Origin: Membranipora membranacea
Lineage: Eukaryota > Bryozoa > Gymnolaemata > Cheilostomatida > Membraniporidae
Direction: 5' to 3'
Assembly: GCA_914767715.1 (NCBI GenBank)
Contig: OU612067.1
Location: forward strand, 16,807,001 to 16,871,000
Length of the DNA stretch: 64,000 bases
The notes under the pieces are model-generated. The model had not been told where the DNA came from. It saw only the letters and a list, made by a program, of their open reading frames with translations, and did not search any database. The translations under genes were made by a program, and so were the position numbers. This document shows, piece by piece, positions 28,501-38,109 of this stretch. Each line of letters begins with the position of its first letter. The first letter of the stretch is position 1.

Positions 28501-31500
28501 AAAAAATCCGAATGTGCTTGGGTTCCCAGTTCTCTAGTTGGGTGGGGTGACTTTTCTGTTAGAGAACTCAGGCACATTTGAATTAATTCAGTCGCTAAGG
28601 CGCAGAGATAACCAACCTGAAATGATTGGTGCACATGCGCAAAGTGACTAAGAAGAGAGAATTGACTCACTCAGATTGGTAATACTGTTTGATGACTGAG
28701 AGTGTGTTCGGATGAAGATGAAGCTTCAGGTAATCTGTCCAGCTCACAACGACACCATCAAGATTATAAACTTTATCTGTCAGCGGTCCGGCAGCAATGT
28801 TAGAGTCTGTTTTCTTCTCTTCTTCTATAAATGACAAGATAAACTAGTAGTCAGTTTGTACCTTGAACCCACTTTGCACATGTGCACCAATCAATTCAGG
28901 TTGGTTTTCTTTGCACCGTAGCGACTGAACTAATTCAAATGTGCTTGAGTTCTCAAACTGAAATGTCGCCCCACCCGAACTGGATAAAAGTTAGCTTCTA
29001 CAAACAAAGTGTAATTAGGTCAATTGGGCCAGTTGGTGGCATTGTCGCTCCGGTGCAGAGAGACTTATATAATATTATAAATATATCATTGAAATAAAGA
29101 GAAATAATAATATTCCAGCTTTGAATTTTGAATGTTGTATAAATCCAACCTGAAAATATTGATTGGAGAAAAAAAATTCAGAATAACATATATATTATTT
29201 ATGTTATTGTAATACAAAACAATTCTATATTTAATGCAATAACTTAATATATAAATGGAATTATTTTGCAAAACAAATTTAGCTGTATATTTCATGACCC
29301 CTTTCTTCCTGACACTGAATTTCATTGTGATTGATCAGGTTTTTATAATTTAATGTATTATTATTTAATTTTAATTGTATTAAAAATTAAGATATTCCGA
29401 TTGTTTTTTATTTCAGCATATAGGTCAGATTTTTGGATTACTGAATAAAAATATCAATTGTAGTTAGCAGAAACCGAGGAGTTTTTACAGCAAAAGGTCT
29501 CATCTGCTTTTATAAAACTTTGCAAAAGTATGGTCTCATCTGTAAATAATCAAGGGAGATTACTCAGAAAAACACAACCCCATTGGTGTCGCAGGAGTTG
29601 TGTGTTCGGGTCCCATTAGGGGAGCTTTTAAGGTTGATTGTTCCAGCCCCAGCACCCTCAAGTGTAAACCTCTTCCTCACATCACCAGTGTGGGCCAGAG
29701 CTGAGCTTCATCAAACTTTTGGCAATAACCTTTGAAATCTACAACATATACAATGAGGACAACAAACACTGAGCTAAATATAATTTACCTTTTTCCGATA
29801 TTTCCATTTCTTCTCGAGAGGGGCATTCATCAACATCCTGTCAAAAAAAGTTTAGAAAGTTTGACTGATTCTAAAAGCTCATCGTCTTCTCTGAGGAATA
29901 ATAGACTTTAGATAGAGTCAATTCCATTAAGTAATCAAAATGATTTTGATGACAATCTCACTGCACTGAACTTGAAACTTTCTTGCTAGATCTGACTAAA
30001 GCTCTACCAGTAGCGCCATTGGCTTTTTGCTAGAGTCAATTCCAGCTGTCAACACCCTGAGTATTAAAAATGTTTATAATGACATCCTCACTTGAAACTT
30101 TCTTGCGAGATATAGCTGTAGCTCTACCAGGAGCACAAATTAGGATATAACAACGAATCACGTGGCTGCTACATGACTGTTGATAACAGTAATCTATGAA
30201 AGTTGAAAAGTATTTAAGTTACCTAGTTATATTTGAATACTATGAGCGTTGTTTTGGATAAGGGTGATTGCATTAACATTGTTATCAGTCAAAATATAGT
30301 GTCTTGAGGTTAAATTTCTGCAACAGTCGTACCCTCGCCACTTGAAAGCCCTCTTGTTGCAAAGGTAAGTTGCAAGTTTTCCTCACTTTGACCAAGCATA
30401 ACATCGAATTAACACAAATTCATCTAAATGAAATCCTCCATTGAAAGATCTTGTCTGCATTTTAACTGAATGGATGACAGCAAAATGTCTATGTTCTGTA
30501 GTTGGCCTTCACATGGATGTGTTGTTTAAGAAATCTGATTTTCCACCTGTTGCAGATGAATTCGTTGTGGATTGCTTTAGCTGTCAGCTTTGTCGTGCTG
30601 AATGCAGCAGTGACAGCATCTCTTTATGATGTTTCTGCCAACAAGCAGCTGGAGAAGTACAAATACCGTAACAAGCTGTTACACGATCTCCTGCTAGCAG
30701 AAAACTGTCCTGAGCCATCCGAGAAACCAAGAGAAAAGAGAGAGCTGGCCGGAGGGGACGAAGCAGACGAGAGGACACAGACCCAGCTAGAGGTCGAGAT
30801 GAAGTTCTACGAAGACTTAACAACCATGCTCATCGAATGCCGCAAAGGAAACACCGCCACCAGTCCCTCTGAAGAGACATCGACGGCAGGAAAGTCGACA
30901 AAACCGCCGAAAAAACTGATGACAACACTGCCGACAAAACCATCGACAATGCCAACTAGCCCATCAGCAAAAACTGACAAAGCGACTGAAACCCGACTGT
31001 CTAACCCTGCTGCATGCCAGCAAGCCATCCATCTAACAGAATACTGGAGACAGGACTATAATGGTAGTAACATTGAGGTCATCGACGGAGAGTTCCCTGT
31101 CTGCGACACAAAGGAGATGGAGAAAGCTGGCAGGCCCTGGTTTCGTTTCTCAGGTTTGTAAATGTTACAGAATCTGCCCACCGTTTTGTTAGTCAATCAA
31201 GATATCGGAGGTTTCTCATTCAGAGCAAAACTTATCAGAGTTTAGTGTTTGCATATCGATATAATTTCATGATATTAGTGTGCAAATAGATGAGCTGCAG
31301 TCATTTTAACTCATAATATATTGAGTTTTTTGATCGATCTCGGTGTCTTTGACAGGTAGTCAGGGTGCTCAAGGTTTCAGGTTATGGTGACTTGTTTGCA
31401 TATCGAATAACGGTTATGAAATACCAGCTGATGAGCTGAATGATTATAGTACATGGTTCAGCCTGCCAACCAAATAATACAATTACCAGGGCACCTGTTC

Positions 31501-34500
31501 AACTTGATCATGTATTCTATTCTTACAGGTGACGCCGGTGACAGGCTGCTGGACTTTTGCGTTCCGTATGACAGCTGCGGTACAAACTTCCCACTGTGGA
31601 GCGATGACACAATGCCGTCAGCGATTGGGCTGGAGACCAGATTCCAAGTCTACTCCTCAGTCGCTGGTGAATGCCGACACGAGACATTCAATGCTACAGT
31701 GATCAGGTGCTCAGACTCGGTCAGCGACTTTGTGTACCGGTGGGAGCTGAATGTTAAAGATAAGTTTCACTGCTTTTATGGCTTTTGTGGCATGTCAACG
31801 CGATGAAGACAAAACACTTGATTTATACAGGAGTAAATTGTATTTTCTTTTGAGTCACACCAGATCAATATTGTTTTTCATTTTCTTCAAACTTTCTAAT
31901 CTTTAAACATAGTGTCATCATGAAAACCAAAATATATTTGGCAGCAAATCGAATATTCTGTACATGCTGGTAAATCAGACATTTCAGAAATCAGACAACT
32001 CAAATAAACTGGAATTTACTTAAAACTACACTGTTCAGAACATACTCATCCCTATTAACATCAGGGATTTTTGAGAACGATGGGTTTCAATCATCCATTC
32101 TTTGGTACAGCATGAATAGAAATGAATAACAATGAACCACCATCATTAGACATGATATGCCTCCAGATCCCCAACTCAGAGCATCAAAGGCCATCTGCTA
32201 AGATATTCAAACTACCCAGCATTATCTGACAATGCGTATCATTCGAGACTCACACTTTAGAAAGTTAAGCCAATTTTGTGAGCAAGCTCTTCTTTTGCTT
32301 AGGGCTCTGTGCCGTTTGTACCCATATAAGAGTTTCTTTATATCAATCAAGGTCCGCAATTAATCCTCTAAAGCAATGGTCGAACACATCCACAGCTGGC
32401 CCTAAATGTTGTCAATGGCAGCTGTAGGCTGCTGATTTCACATTTTTTTGCCACTCTTGACAACAGCTTACAGCAACGAACACACTCCAAAACATTATCA
32501 AAGGCTCACTGTGAAGACAAGAAGGATAAAGATTTGTTTAGGCTCCTCAAATCATCAAAATTCATGAAAATGACAAGTTTTATCACTATTTTCATCGATT
32601 TCGAAGAGGAGATCAAAGTGTTTTCATCACACTCACAAAAGATTCAGTCTCACAGCCATCGTGATATCAAAAGGTTAGTTTATCTACCCGCATTGGTTTG
32701 TTGGTGTTTCGTTTTGTCCCGAGTAATGCCCTCATCAATTTCTGAAGATTATGAGCATGTGTCAGTCCGCATCCGTTAATTGTTCCAGATCGGCTAGGGA
32801 CAGCCAAGCCAGGTAATACTAGACAAACAGTGATCCCGGTGGGGCTTGAACCCAGGACCATTTGATCCCAAGTCACACGCCTCTAGCACTGAGCTATCCC
32901 TGATCCTGTTGTATACTTCTGTAGCCTGTGAAACTACCAGTAAACACTTCTTTAGGGGACAAGCTCATGAAAAAAACTCACCATATCTCTCTGTGCCATA
33001 TCAGGATTGTCCAAATACTCCAGATCTCGCATAAATTCGTTCTTTTTATGTGCCTTCTCCTCTTTGTGTAATGTGATCTCATGAGACCTGGAATAAAAGG
33101 AAGGTGCATAAGGCAAGACAACCTGAATAACAAATCCAAAACAGTTCTGTTTTAAAACCTGAGGCTATTTTTGACGCAGTCACTTTATTTTAGATTCTAT
33201 GGTGAATTCTGTGAGGTTGTGGATGGGATTTAAATATTTTGTAATATGACAATTGGGGGGGGGGGGGGGGCTGTGGCAGGTTTCATCTCAGGTTTGAGTT
33301 GTATAGCAACATGCTGCTTACATCATATGACAACCGTATTTCCAGACTTTGCGATTAGGATGGGTATGGGTTGGGGGTTGGAAAGAAGAAAGCTTGTGTG
33401 GTTCACAATACTATCTTAAATTATTCCGATAGTAGAGAGCATTGTGAGCAGGGAGAGTTTTCATCCTTCCCACTCCCGTCTCCTACCGACACAAAGCCAA
33501 AAGTTGCGAAATGCGGTAGTCCTATGCTATAAGTCTAGTTATGTCACCTCGTAATATAAGAGTTGTCTTGCCAACAAAAAAAGTTCCAAGAGTGGATAAC
33601 AACCTGGATAGCAAAACTTTATAATTTTCAATTTGATTTGAGAAAAAACCATAATAATAAATTACCAGTATGTAATCCCAAGTAATCAGGGAGTACAAAC
33701 ATGGGACAAAATAGATTTCAACAGAATATTATGACTTAATATGAAAATACTTCCAACAATTCTTCAGAGTTGGACTGCTCAGCCAACTGAGTTTTTCAAA
33801 AAGCTAACTATCCTTGAGGAGGACATAGTTGCTTAGTTCTGGGGTGACATTATGCTAGCTATCATTAGTTTTCACTGGCTAAGGTGGTAGTTCATACAAA
33901 AGAATTAACTAGTTTTCACTGTTTGAAGTCTGAGCATATTGCGAAAAGGAAATACTTTACTCCTCTACAGAGTATGCCATGCTGGAGATTATCCAATGAA
34001 CCCTGTGCCCTCCCATGTGTCGCCATGTTGTAGGGTTGTTACTAGACACACATATATATATATATATACAAACCAGCTTATTCCTTCCCCCTCCGATTCA
34101 ATATCATAGAGCACGCCGTCCCTCTTAAGGTTATGTATCGCATCTCCCAAATCCACAGCTATTAGTCGGGGAGTATATGTCACTTCTCCCTAGATATATA
34201 AACCGATTATCAGGGTCATGAAGCACAATCTTTGACACCCAGTGCAAATAAAATTTCACAATCGACACGATGGTGTAATGATTTGGCGCAATTGACACAC
34301 CTTCCAAACAAAGCGAAACAACCTAGACTTATAGTCTCAACTTAGAACTACTACCTGTCAACTAACACTTACCTTAGGATTACATCCTTCTCTAAAAGTG
34401 ACATCATGATTGATCTCAGCTTTCTGACCGGTCTCTCCTCCTTCATACACAAAGCTAGCTTCCTATCAAAAGTAAACAGGGTATGACATGTTCATGACTA

Positions 34501-35220
34501 CCCAAAGACCAATGCATGTAATGGTCAGGCAGTTACTTATTACATGTTACTTACTCCCATTCTCTGCATCTCCCGGAAGTGCAAAACAAGAAACAAGCAC
34601 TTCCGGGAGCCTGTGACATCATAATTCAGAGAATGGGAGCTACCTTCCCTTATGGAGGCAATCTTTTCATCATCAATAATTCATGCCAGGGTGCATTGAA
34701 ATTTTTTACCATGCAAATCTGACATAACTTTATCAAAAGTAACTGCCTGACCATAACATGAATAGGTCTGTGGGTAGTCTTTAACGACATGCCCACAATG
34801 TAACCTCAACCTGACAGTATCAGGCAGATCAGATGAATGTCACAAAGATCTGATGTCAAAGCAAGTTCTATGAAATAGCATTGTGGGATACGAAAAATAA
34901 CCTGAATTAATAATTAAGTAAAATATCGATCTCTCCTTGAATTTTATCTGGTATTATTGATCGAAAACGGCAACGATACCATTGTTATAGTCTTACAAAA
35001 TTGTTTTTCTTTAGGATGATATACCGTCGAGCATGTCATATCAGGCTTATTGAGCTGTTATATTTAAAAATCTAATTACAATTTTTGACGCACCATTCCC
35101 AAAAGTCATCATGAAAAAGAATATAGTAAAAGTAACAGCTCTTACCTGTAAATTCCACCAATGTGTGCCGACAAAGTTAGACAGATTTCCCAACTGGAAA
35201 GTCAGAACCTCACGAGCCAT
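19578..35220 (-). CDS. MSTO1: Misato homologue (MSTO1), complete 13-exon gene, 574 residues
   Basis: Misato is a tubulin/FtsZ-like protein needed for mitochondrial distribution and fusion in animals. Exons: 35146-35220, 34373-34462, 34074-34189, 32982-33087, 29789-29837, 28671-28824, 27812-27929, 26794-26928, 25849-26004, 25120-25251, 21550-21794, 20025-20140, 19578-19810. They sum to 1725 nt (574 codons plus stop; human MSTO1 is 570) and every junction keeps phase. Recognisable blocks in order: MAREVLTFQLGNLSNFVGTH then WWNLQ; YTPRLIAVDLGD; WTDYLKLHLHPNTLSVIKQY; MEDKIHFFTEEADHLQGFHF; DIYDGFGGLASCIASDLSDD; TVVPLSL; SSAILASALDTCTL; AQSVVMRG; VRQPCNVSSPFPHIFND; LEAGLEMDDWYDTVNELREL. Exon 3 uses the weak donor GTTTGT and exon 10 GTCTGT. 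Introns carry MITEs of families A, D and G, and an opposite-strand gene is nested in intron 4. Confidence 0.92.
20449..20620 (+). repeat. tRNA-derived SINE family 1, copy 1
   Basis: GATGGCGCAATCGGTTAGCG is an A-box-like tRNA head and GTGGGTTCGAGTCCCACTGG a perfect B box. The body contains GGGAGCTTTCATTGTTGATT and CAGCACCCTCTGGTGTATAC. The same head-to-body junction appears at 29581-29680 and, inverted, at 62860-63000. A tRNA gene is excluded because the anticodon region is too long and the acceptor ends do not pair. Confidence 0.75.
21300..21522. repeat. MITE family A copy in MSTO1 intron 11
   Basis: It starts CCCAAAGACCAATGCATGTT and ends with the complement-like CATAACTTTATCATAAGCCA. It matches the complete copy at 34496-34779 but lacks the inner hairpin. 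Confidence 0.65.
21854..22101. repeat. MITE family D, copy 2, in MSTO1 intron 10
   Basis: It begins GGAGTCTTTCAATT and ends CAATCGAAAGACCCC. The interior shares ATTGCAATCTGATCGCTCA and TTTTGAGCGATGTG with the other family D copies. Confidence 0.75.
22862..22945 (+). repeat. tRNA-derived SINE head, family 2
   Basis: GAATAGCTCAGTGTGTAGAG (A box) and GTGGGTTCGAGTCTCAACAA (B box) are followed by TTTTTTT, a pol III terminator. The 5' and 3' ends do not pair as an acceptor stem. Confidence 0.55.
24900..25115. repeat. TACATA/TAGATA microsatellite directly beside the MSTO1 exon 10 donor
   Basis: About 215 bp of ATACATAGATATACATATAC-type hexamer repeats in MSTO1 intron 10. The array begins only a few bases after the donor at 25119 (GTCTGTATATC on the minus strand). 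It creates long artefactual reading frames of Tyr/Ile/Cys/Met. Confidence 0.9.
26036..26273. repeat. MITE family D, copy 3, in MSTO1 intron 8
   Basis: The right end TCTAATTGAAAGACCCCC is intact; the left GGGGTCTTTC end is missing or degraded. The interior TTGCAATCTGATCGATGAGT and TTTTGAGCGATGTGATGGTG match copies 1 and 2. Confidence 0.72.
26508..26713. repeat. Palindromic MITE (family G) in MSTO1 intron 8
   Basis: The left end TAGCCTATGTGTTGGCTCTG and GGTGGGAAAGAGAGCCAATG pair with the right GCATTGGCTCTTTCCCACCC and CAGAGCCAATATATTGGCTA. Only one copy was seen in the window. Confidence 0.7.
27347..27546. repeat. 12-bp minisatellite (ACTATTACTATA) in MSTO1 intron 7
   Basis: About 16 units of a 12-bp repeat, nearly perfect with one T-to-C variant near 27446. 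All frames on the plus strand are open, giving a false Ile-Thr polymer. Confidence 0.92.
28529..28984. repeat. Inverted repeat flanking MSTO1 exon 6
   Basis: The left arm (about 28529-28646) carries GCACATTTGAATTAATTCAG, TCGCTAAGG and ACCAACCTGAAATGATTGGT. The right arm (about 28870-28984) carries their complements, ACCAATCAATTCAGGTTGGT and CTGAACTAATTCAAATGTGC. Exon 6 (28671-28824) sits wholly in the loop, 24 bp and 45 bp from the arms. Confidence 0.8.
29581..29680 (+). repeat. tRNA-derived SINE family 1, 5'-truncated copy
   Basis: GTCGCAGGAGTTGTGTGTTC, GGGTCCCATTAGGGGAGC and GTTGATTGTTCCAGCCCC match the B-box region and body of the copy at 20449. The A-box end is missing. It lies in MSTO1 intron 5. 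Confidence 0.65.
30310..30364 (+). other. Probable non-coding first exon of the nested D8C gene
   Basis: CTCTTGTTGCAAAG followed by the strong donor GTAAGT at 30365 lies about 190 bp upstream of the acceptor that immediately precedes the ATG at 30556. The upstream limit of the exon is a guess. Confidence 0.45.
30556..31806 (+). CDS. Secreted D8C-domain protein with the same two-Cys N-module, nested in MSTO1 intron 4
   Basis: Exons 30556-31153 and 31529-31806 (phase 1; donor GTTTGT, acceptor CTTACAG) give 291 residues. ATG directly follows the acceptor CTGTTGCAG, as in the fucolectin-type gene. Residues 1-21 are a signal peptide (IALAVSFVVL core). The N-module has Cys51 (AENCP) and Cys95 (LIECRK) around a basic site REKR at 59-62; QLEVEMKFYEDLTTMLIECR matches the paralogue closely. 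Residues about 99-150 are a Ser/Thr/Pro/Lys linker. The C-terminus has exactly eight cysteines, including GRPWFRFSGDAGDRLLDFCV, CGTNFPLW, ECRHETFNATVIRC and FHCFYGFCG. This matches the D8C domain of uromodulin, GP2 and OIT3, usually followed there by a ZP domain that is absent here. AATAAA lies at 32003. It is transcribed antisense to MSTO1. Function unknown; a secreted recognition or mucosal role is inferred only. Confidence 0.78.
32806..32915 (-). repeat. tRNA-derived SINE (inverted) in MSTO1 intron 4
   Basis: The minus strand reads AGGGATAGCTCAGTGCTAGA (A box) and CCTGGGTTCAAGCCCCACCG (B box). It is the most tRNA-like copy, but the anticodon arm is too long and a non-tRNA body follows (to about 32700). 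Confidence 0.55.
33257..33270. repeat. Poly-G tract
   Basis: Uninterrupted run of G on the plus strand within MSTO1 intron 3. Similar G or C runs occur near 51221, 52190, 52400, 52578, 52842, 55500, 55698 and 61189. Confidence 0.85.
34496..34779. repeat. MITE family A, complete palindromic copy, in MSTO1 intron 1
   Basis: The ends GACTACCCAAAGACCAATGC and GGTCTGTGGGTAGTC are inverted. Inner arms GGTCAGGCAGTTACTT / AAGTAACTGCCTGACC pair. A second nested hairpin around CTCCCGGAAGTGC / GCACTTCCGGGAG lies at the centre. Partial copies are at about 13835, 17470, 21300 and 51721. Confidence 0.85.
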
Positions 35221-38109
35221 TATGTAGTTCTTTATCTGTTATGTGTTTGATGAGCGACCACCACTATGAGGAACTGTCTATGCCTGCTGAAAAATAAAGG
35301 TATTGACTGGCATCAGCGATGGATTCCCAAAATAAGAAGTAACTGACAGTAGTTGTGAGGAGGCTAACAAAACTTCAGACATGTTTTATGGGAGAGAAAG
35401 AGGACAATGACGGCCAACTAGACTCCGCCAAAATAACAATTCAATTTGTTTTTACCTGATTGACTCCTTGTTAAAACTAGTGTACGTATGCAGAGCCAAA
35501 TAGATGAGAACACACATAACATATATCTCTAGGTTTTACAAGCAGTAATTTATACAACTCATCCAAGTTAAGTCCTAGTATGGTGATGAGGCAAAGCGAA
35601 CTGCAAGCAGGCATACCGTATTGTTATCAAATGTAAACCAAATCATTGGTTAAGTTTACTGCCAAACTTCATTACCAATATTACATTATATCATGAGCCA
35701 ATACGCTATTACCTGTTTGAATTCAATTGAGTGATGCTACACTTGTTGATATCTGGGTGCTAAACCAGTGTATGGCAAGCTCAGACATAGTTAGGGTATC
35801 CATTGTGATCAAGATGATAGAAGGATTGAGTTACACTCAGTTCACAGTCTGGCTCCACCTTCACATACTCATGTTATGTGAAGGTGAAACAGACTGTGAA
35901 CTGAGTGTAATTCAATCCTGGATTCGTCGGTAAATTAGATGTGTTGGGTGCTTACTTGCTTTGCTCGCATGGGGGTTAGCTCTCAAGCTCATAGATGATG
36001 CGAGAGCAGCCTGGAAACCCTGGCTAAAAAAAGTCACAGCTGAGATTATTACATTCATCCCACCTCCCATCTCTGACTGAATGCATCACTGACTGGCATG
36101 TCCCTACTATTTCTACCTTTTACTTTAATAGAGACTACGATCAAGCAGAGTGAAAGAGCTTCTTGCTATGATTAGGAGTGTTTACTAGAGATGATAATTA
36201 CTACTTCTTAGACCGACATACTTAGGCATACCTACTACTACTTTTCTACTAGCTAGCTAGTACTAGCTAGGAGGAGGAAAGGTAGCCTGTCTTAGCAATC
36301 TTCTTTGTGATTGTCAAGACAGGCTAATGAATTCTATTTTCTTACATGTTTGAAATGTGATTAACGCACATTCAATTACTGGGCTACATTACAAAATGTG
36401 CATATCAAAATCAGAGTAATAAATAAAGTTCCTTTTATATCACCAAGGACCTCACTCCTCTTGATTCACTCACAATTTTTGTTTCTTCTAGAACAGGCCT
36501 TGACATGAGCTCAAAATCTAAACTGTATAGGAATGCGGGTCGTGTTAAAATAACCACAATTCTAGCAACTCAGGTACTTACGCTACAACAGTCTATAAGG
36601 AGATAACTGTAGTTTTTGGATTTATCCACCCGTGGGTATTGACGAAAGCACAATTCCAAGAAAACCGTAAAACAAGGAGCGCTCCCTGTTTAAAACTATT
36701 TTCCCTCATTATTTTACCCTCTCTGATTTTACTCAGGTGGGTTTATAACTTAGAGGGCCTTAGATTGAGACATTTAATCAGAGAGAGAGGCAGAGAAATT
36801 GTTTTCCAATAATGTACGCATATGATGACCACAATCCAATAGCGTTAAAGCAAGGAGTAACTCCTTGGTTAAAGTAAATAATATAGATAACATATAGATA
36901 GATAATATAGATAATGAGTCGTGTCAGAAGCTGATTACAGACCACAGAACAGCTTCATATCCTGTCATTGTATGTGTATATCAAGAGTAACTGTGCTCCT
37001 TTATGGCTTGTATATTTCATGTTATAGAGATACATAATGATATTTCAACGTTGGCCAATAGCACATTGGTTATATCGATGTTTGAACCCAGTGGGTATGA
37101 TTGAGTAGGGTACAGATGTTTGCATATGAATATGTAAACCGATAACAAATTTAGTACAACTTAGTAACATAACATGAGAAATTTGAATACGCCTGCTGTT
37201 CTATTGTAACTGAATTGAAAGCATGGTTATAATCATAATGAAATGCAGTGAAATAGTTGAAAAATCATGAAAATAGATATGTATAAAAATACAAGTTATG
37301 GAGGTTAATTTGTGAAACATTCTCATCGAATGAAACTAATGCCATTAAATTAAAATTAAAAAATTTGTTTTCAAATTTATGTTTACATAGCAGAAGTGAT
37401 ATTTTTGACAAAGATTAGTAATTACATCATTCAACAAGTGTATCTTCTACCGGAATGTCAAGCGATTAGTAAAATAAAGGATGTCATTCAATATCTCAAT
37501 GAGCATGGTCAGGTAAATAGCCTGGGGGGAGTGGAACAAAGATTGCCATCTCTTCGATGCTACATGCGGAGGAAGAAGTAAAGCCTGCTTTTCTCATAGA
37601 TAACACGCTCCTGTGTGTTTTCTGCCTGGCACAATATCAAAATTCCTGTCGCCAATTACGTGAATTACGCCAAGTACGTGATAGAAAACAAGAGCCAAGA
37701 ATCCGTTGGAAATCTTGAGGGGAGAACTCTTTTCTCAATTTATCGAATCGCAGAGTTGATAAATTATGTCCCCAACGCAGTCTAACTGCTATTTAGATAT
37801 TTGAGTATAAGTAATAATCATTTCGGGTGAGATTGTTGATCAAATCTGAAGGCGCGTTTACAATAATGTCAGGAATTTCCAAGGCCATAGGTCAATCAAC
37901 CTTGGTTAGCGAAGGAGAGTTCTAAAATTCCATCGTTGAATCTCAGGATATTCCTGGGTATAGCAAGGAGTACTTCTTGGTTAAAGCATGAGAGGACTTT
38001 CTGATGATGAATACTACCTGAAGCGATTTACTTCTCTACTGTCTCCATGTGCATGCTCTCTTACGTGGTTTGAGCAGTGTACGCTGTACACCTCACATAC
38101 TGTGATAAA
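35221..38109. other. Spacer upstream of MSTO1 and downstream of the TRIM-like gene
   Basis: No supported gene. The MSTO1 promoter should lie just right of 35220. A short open stretch at 37396-37581 has no recognisable family. A repeat motif TAGCCTGTCTT(GAC)A at 36285-36395 also occurs near 2356, 40640 and 51240. Confidence 0.45.
35822..35919. repeat. Short hairpin upstream of MSTO1
   Basis: Arms of about 46 nt: AGGATTGAGTTACACTCAGT ... CCACCTTCACATA and its complement TATGTGAAGGTG ... CACTGAGTGTAATTCAATCCT-type end, with a 7-nt loop and a few mismatches. No clear target-site duplication. Confidence 0.75.

Noticed and set aside
37396-37581. Plus-strand ORF containing LLPECQAISKIKDVIQYLNE and a donor-like GTAAAT
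   Set aside because: It could be an exon, but I recognise no family and found no partner exon in phase.
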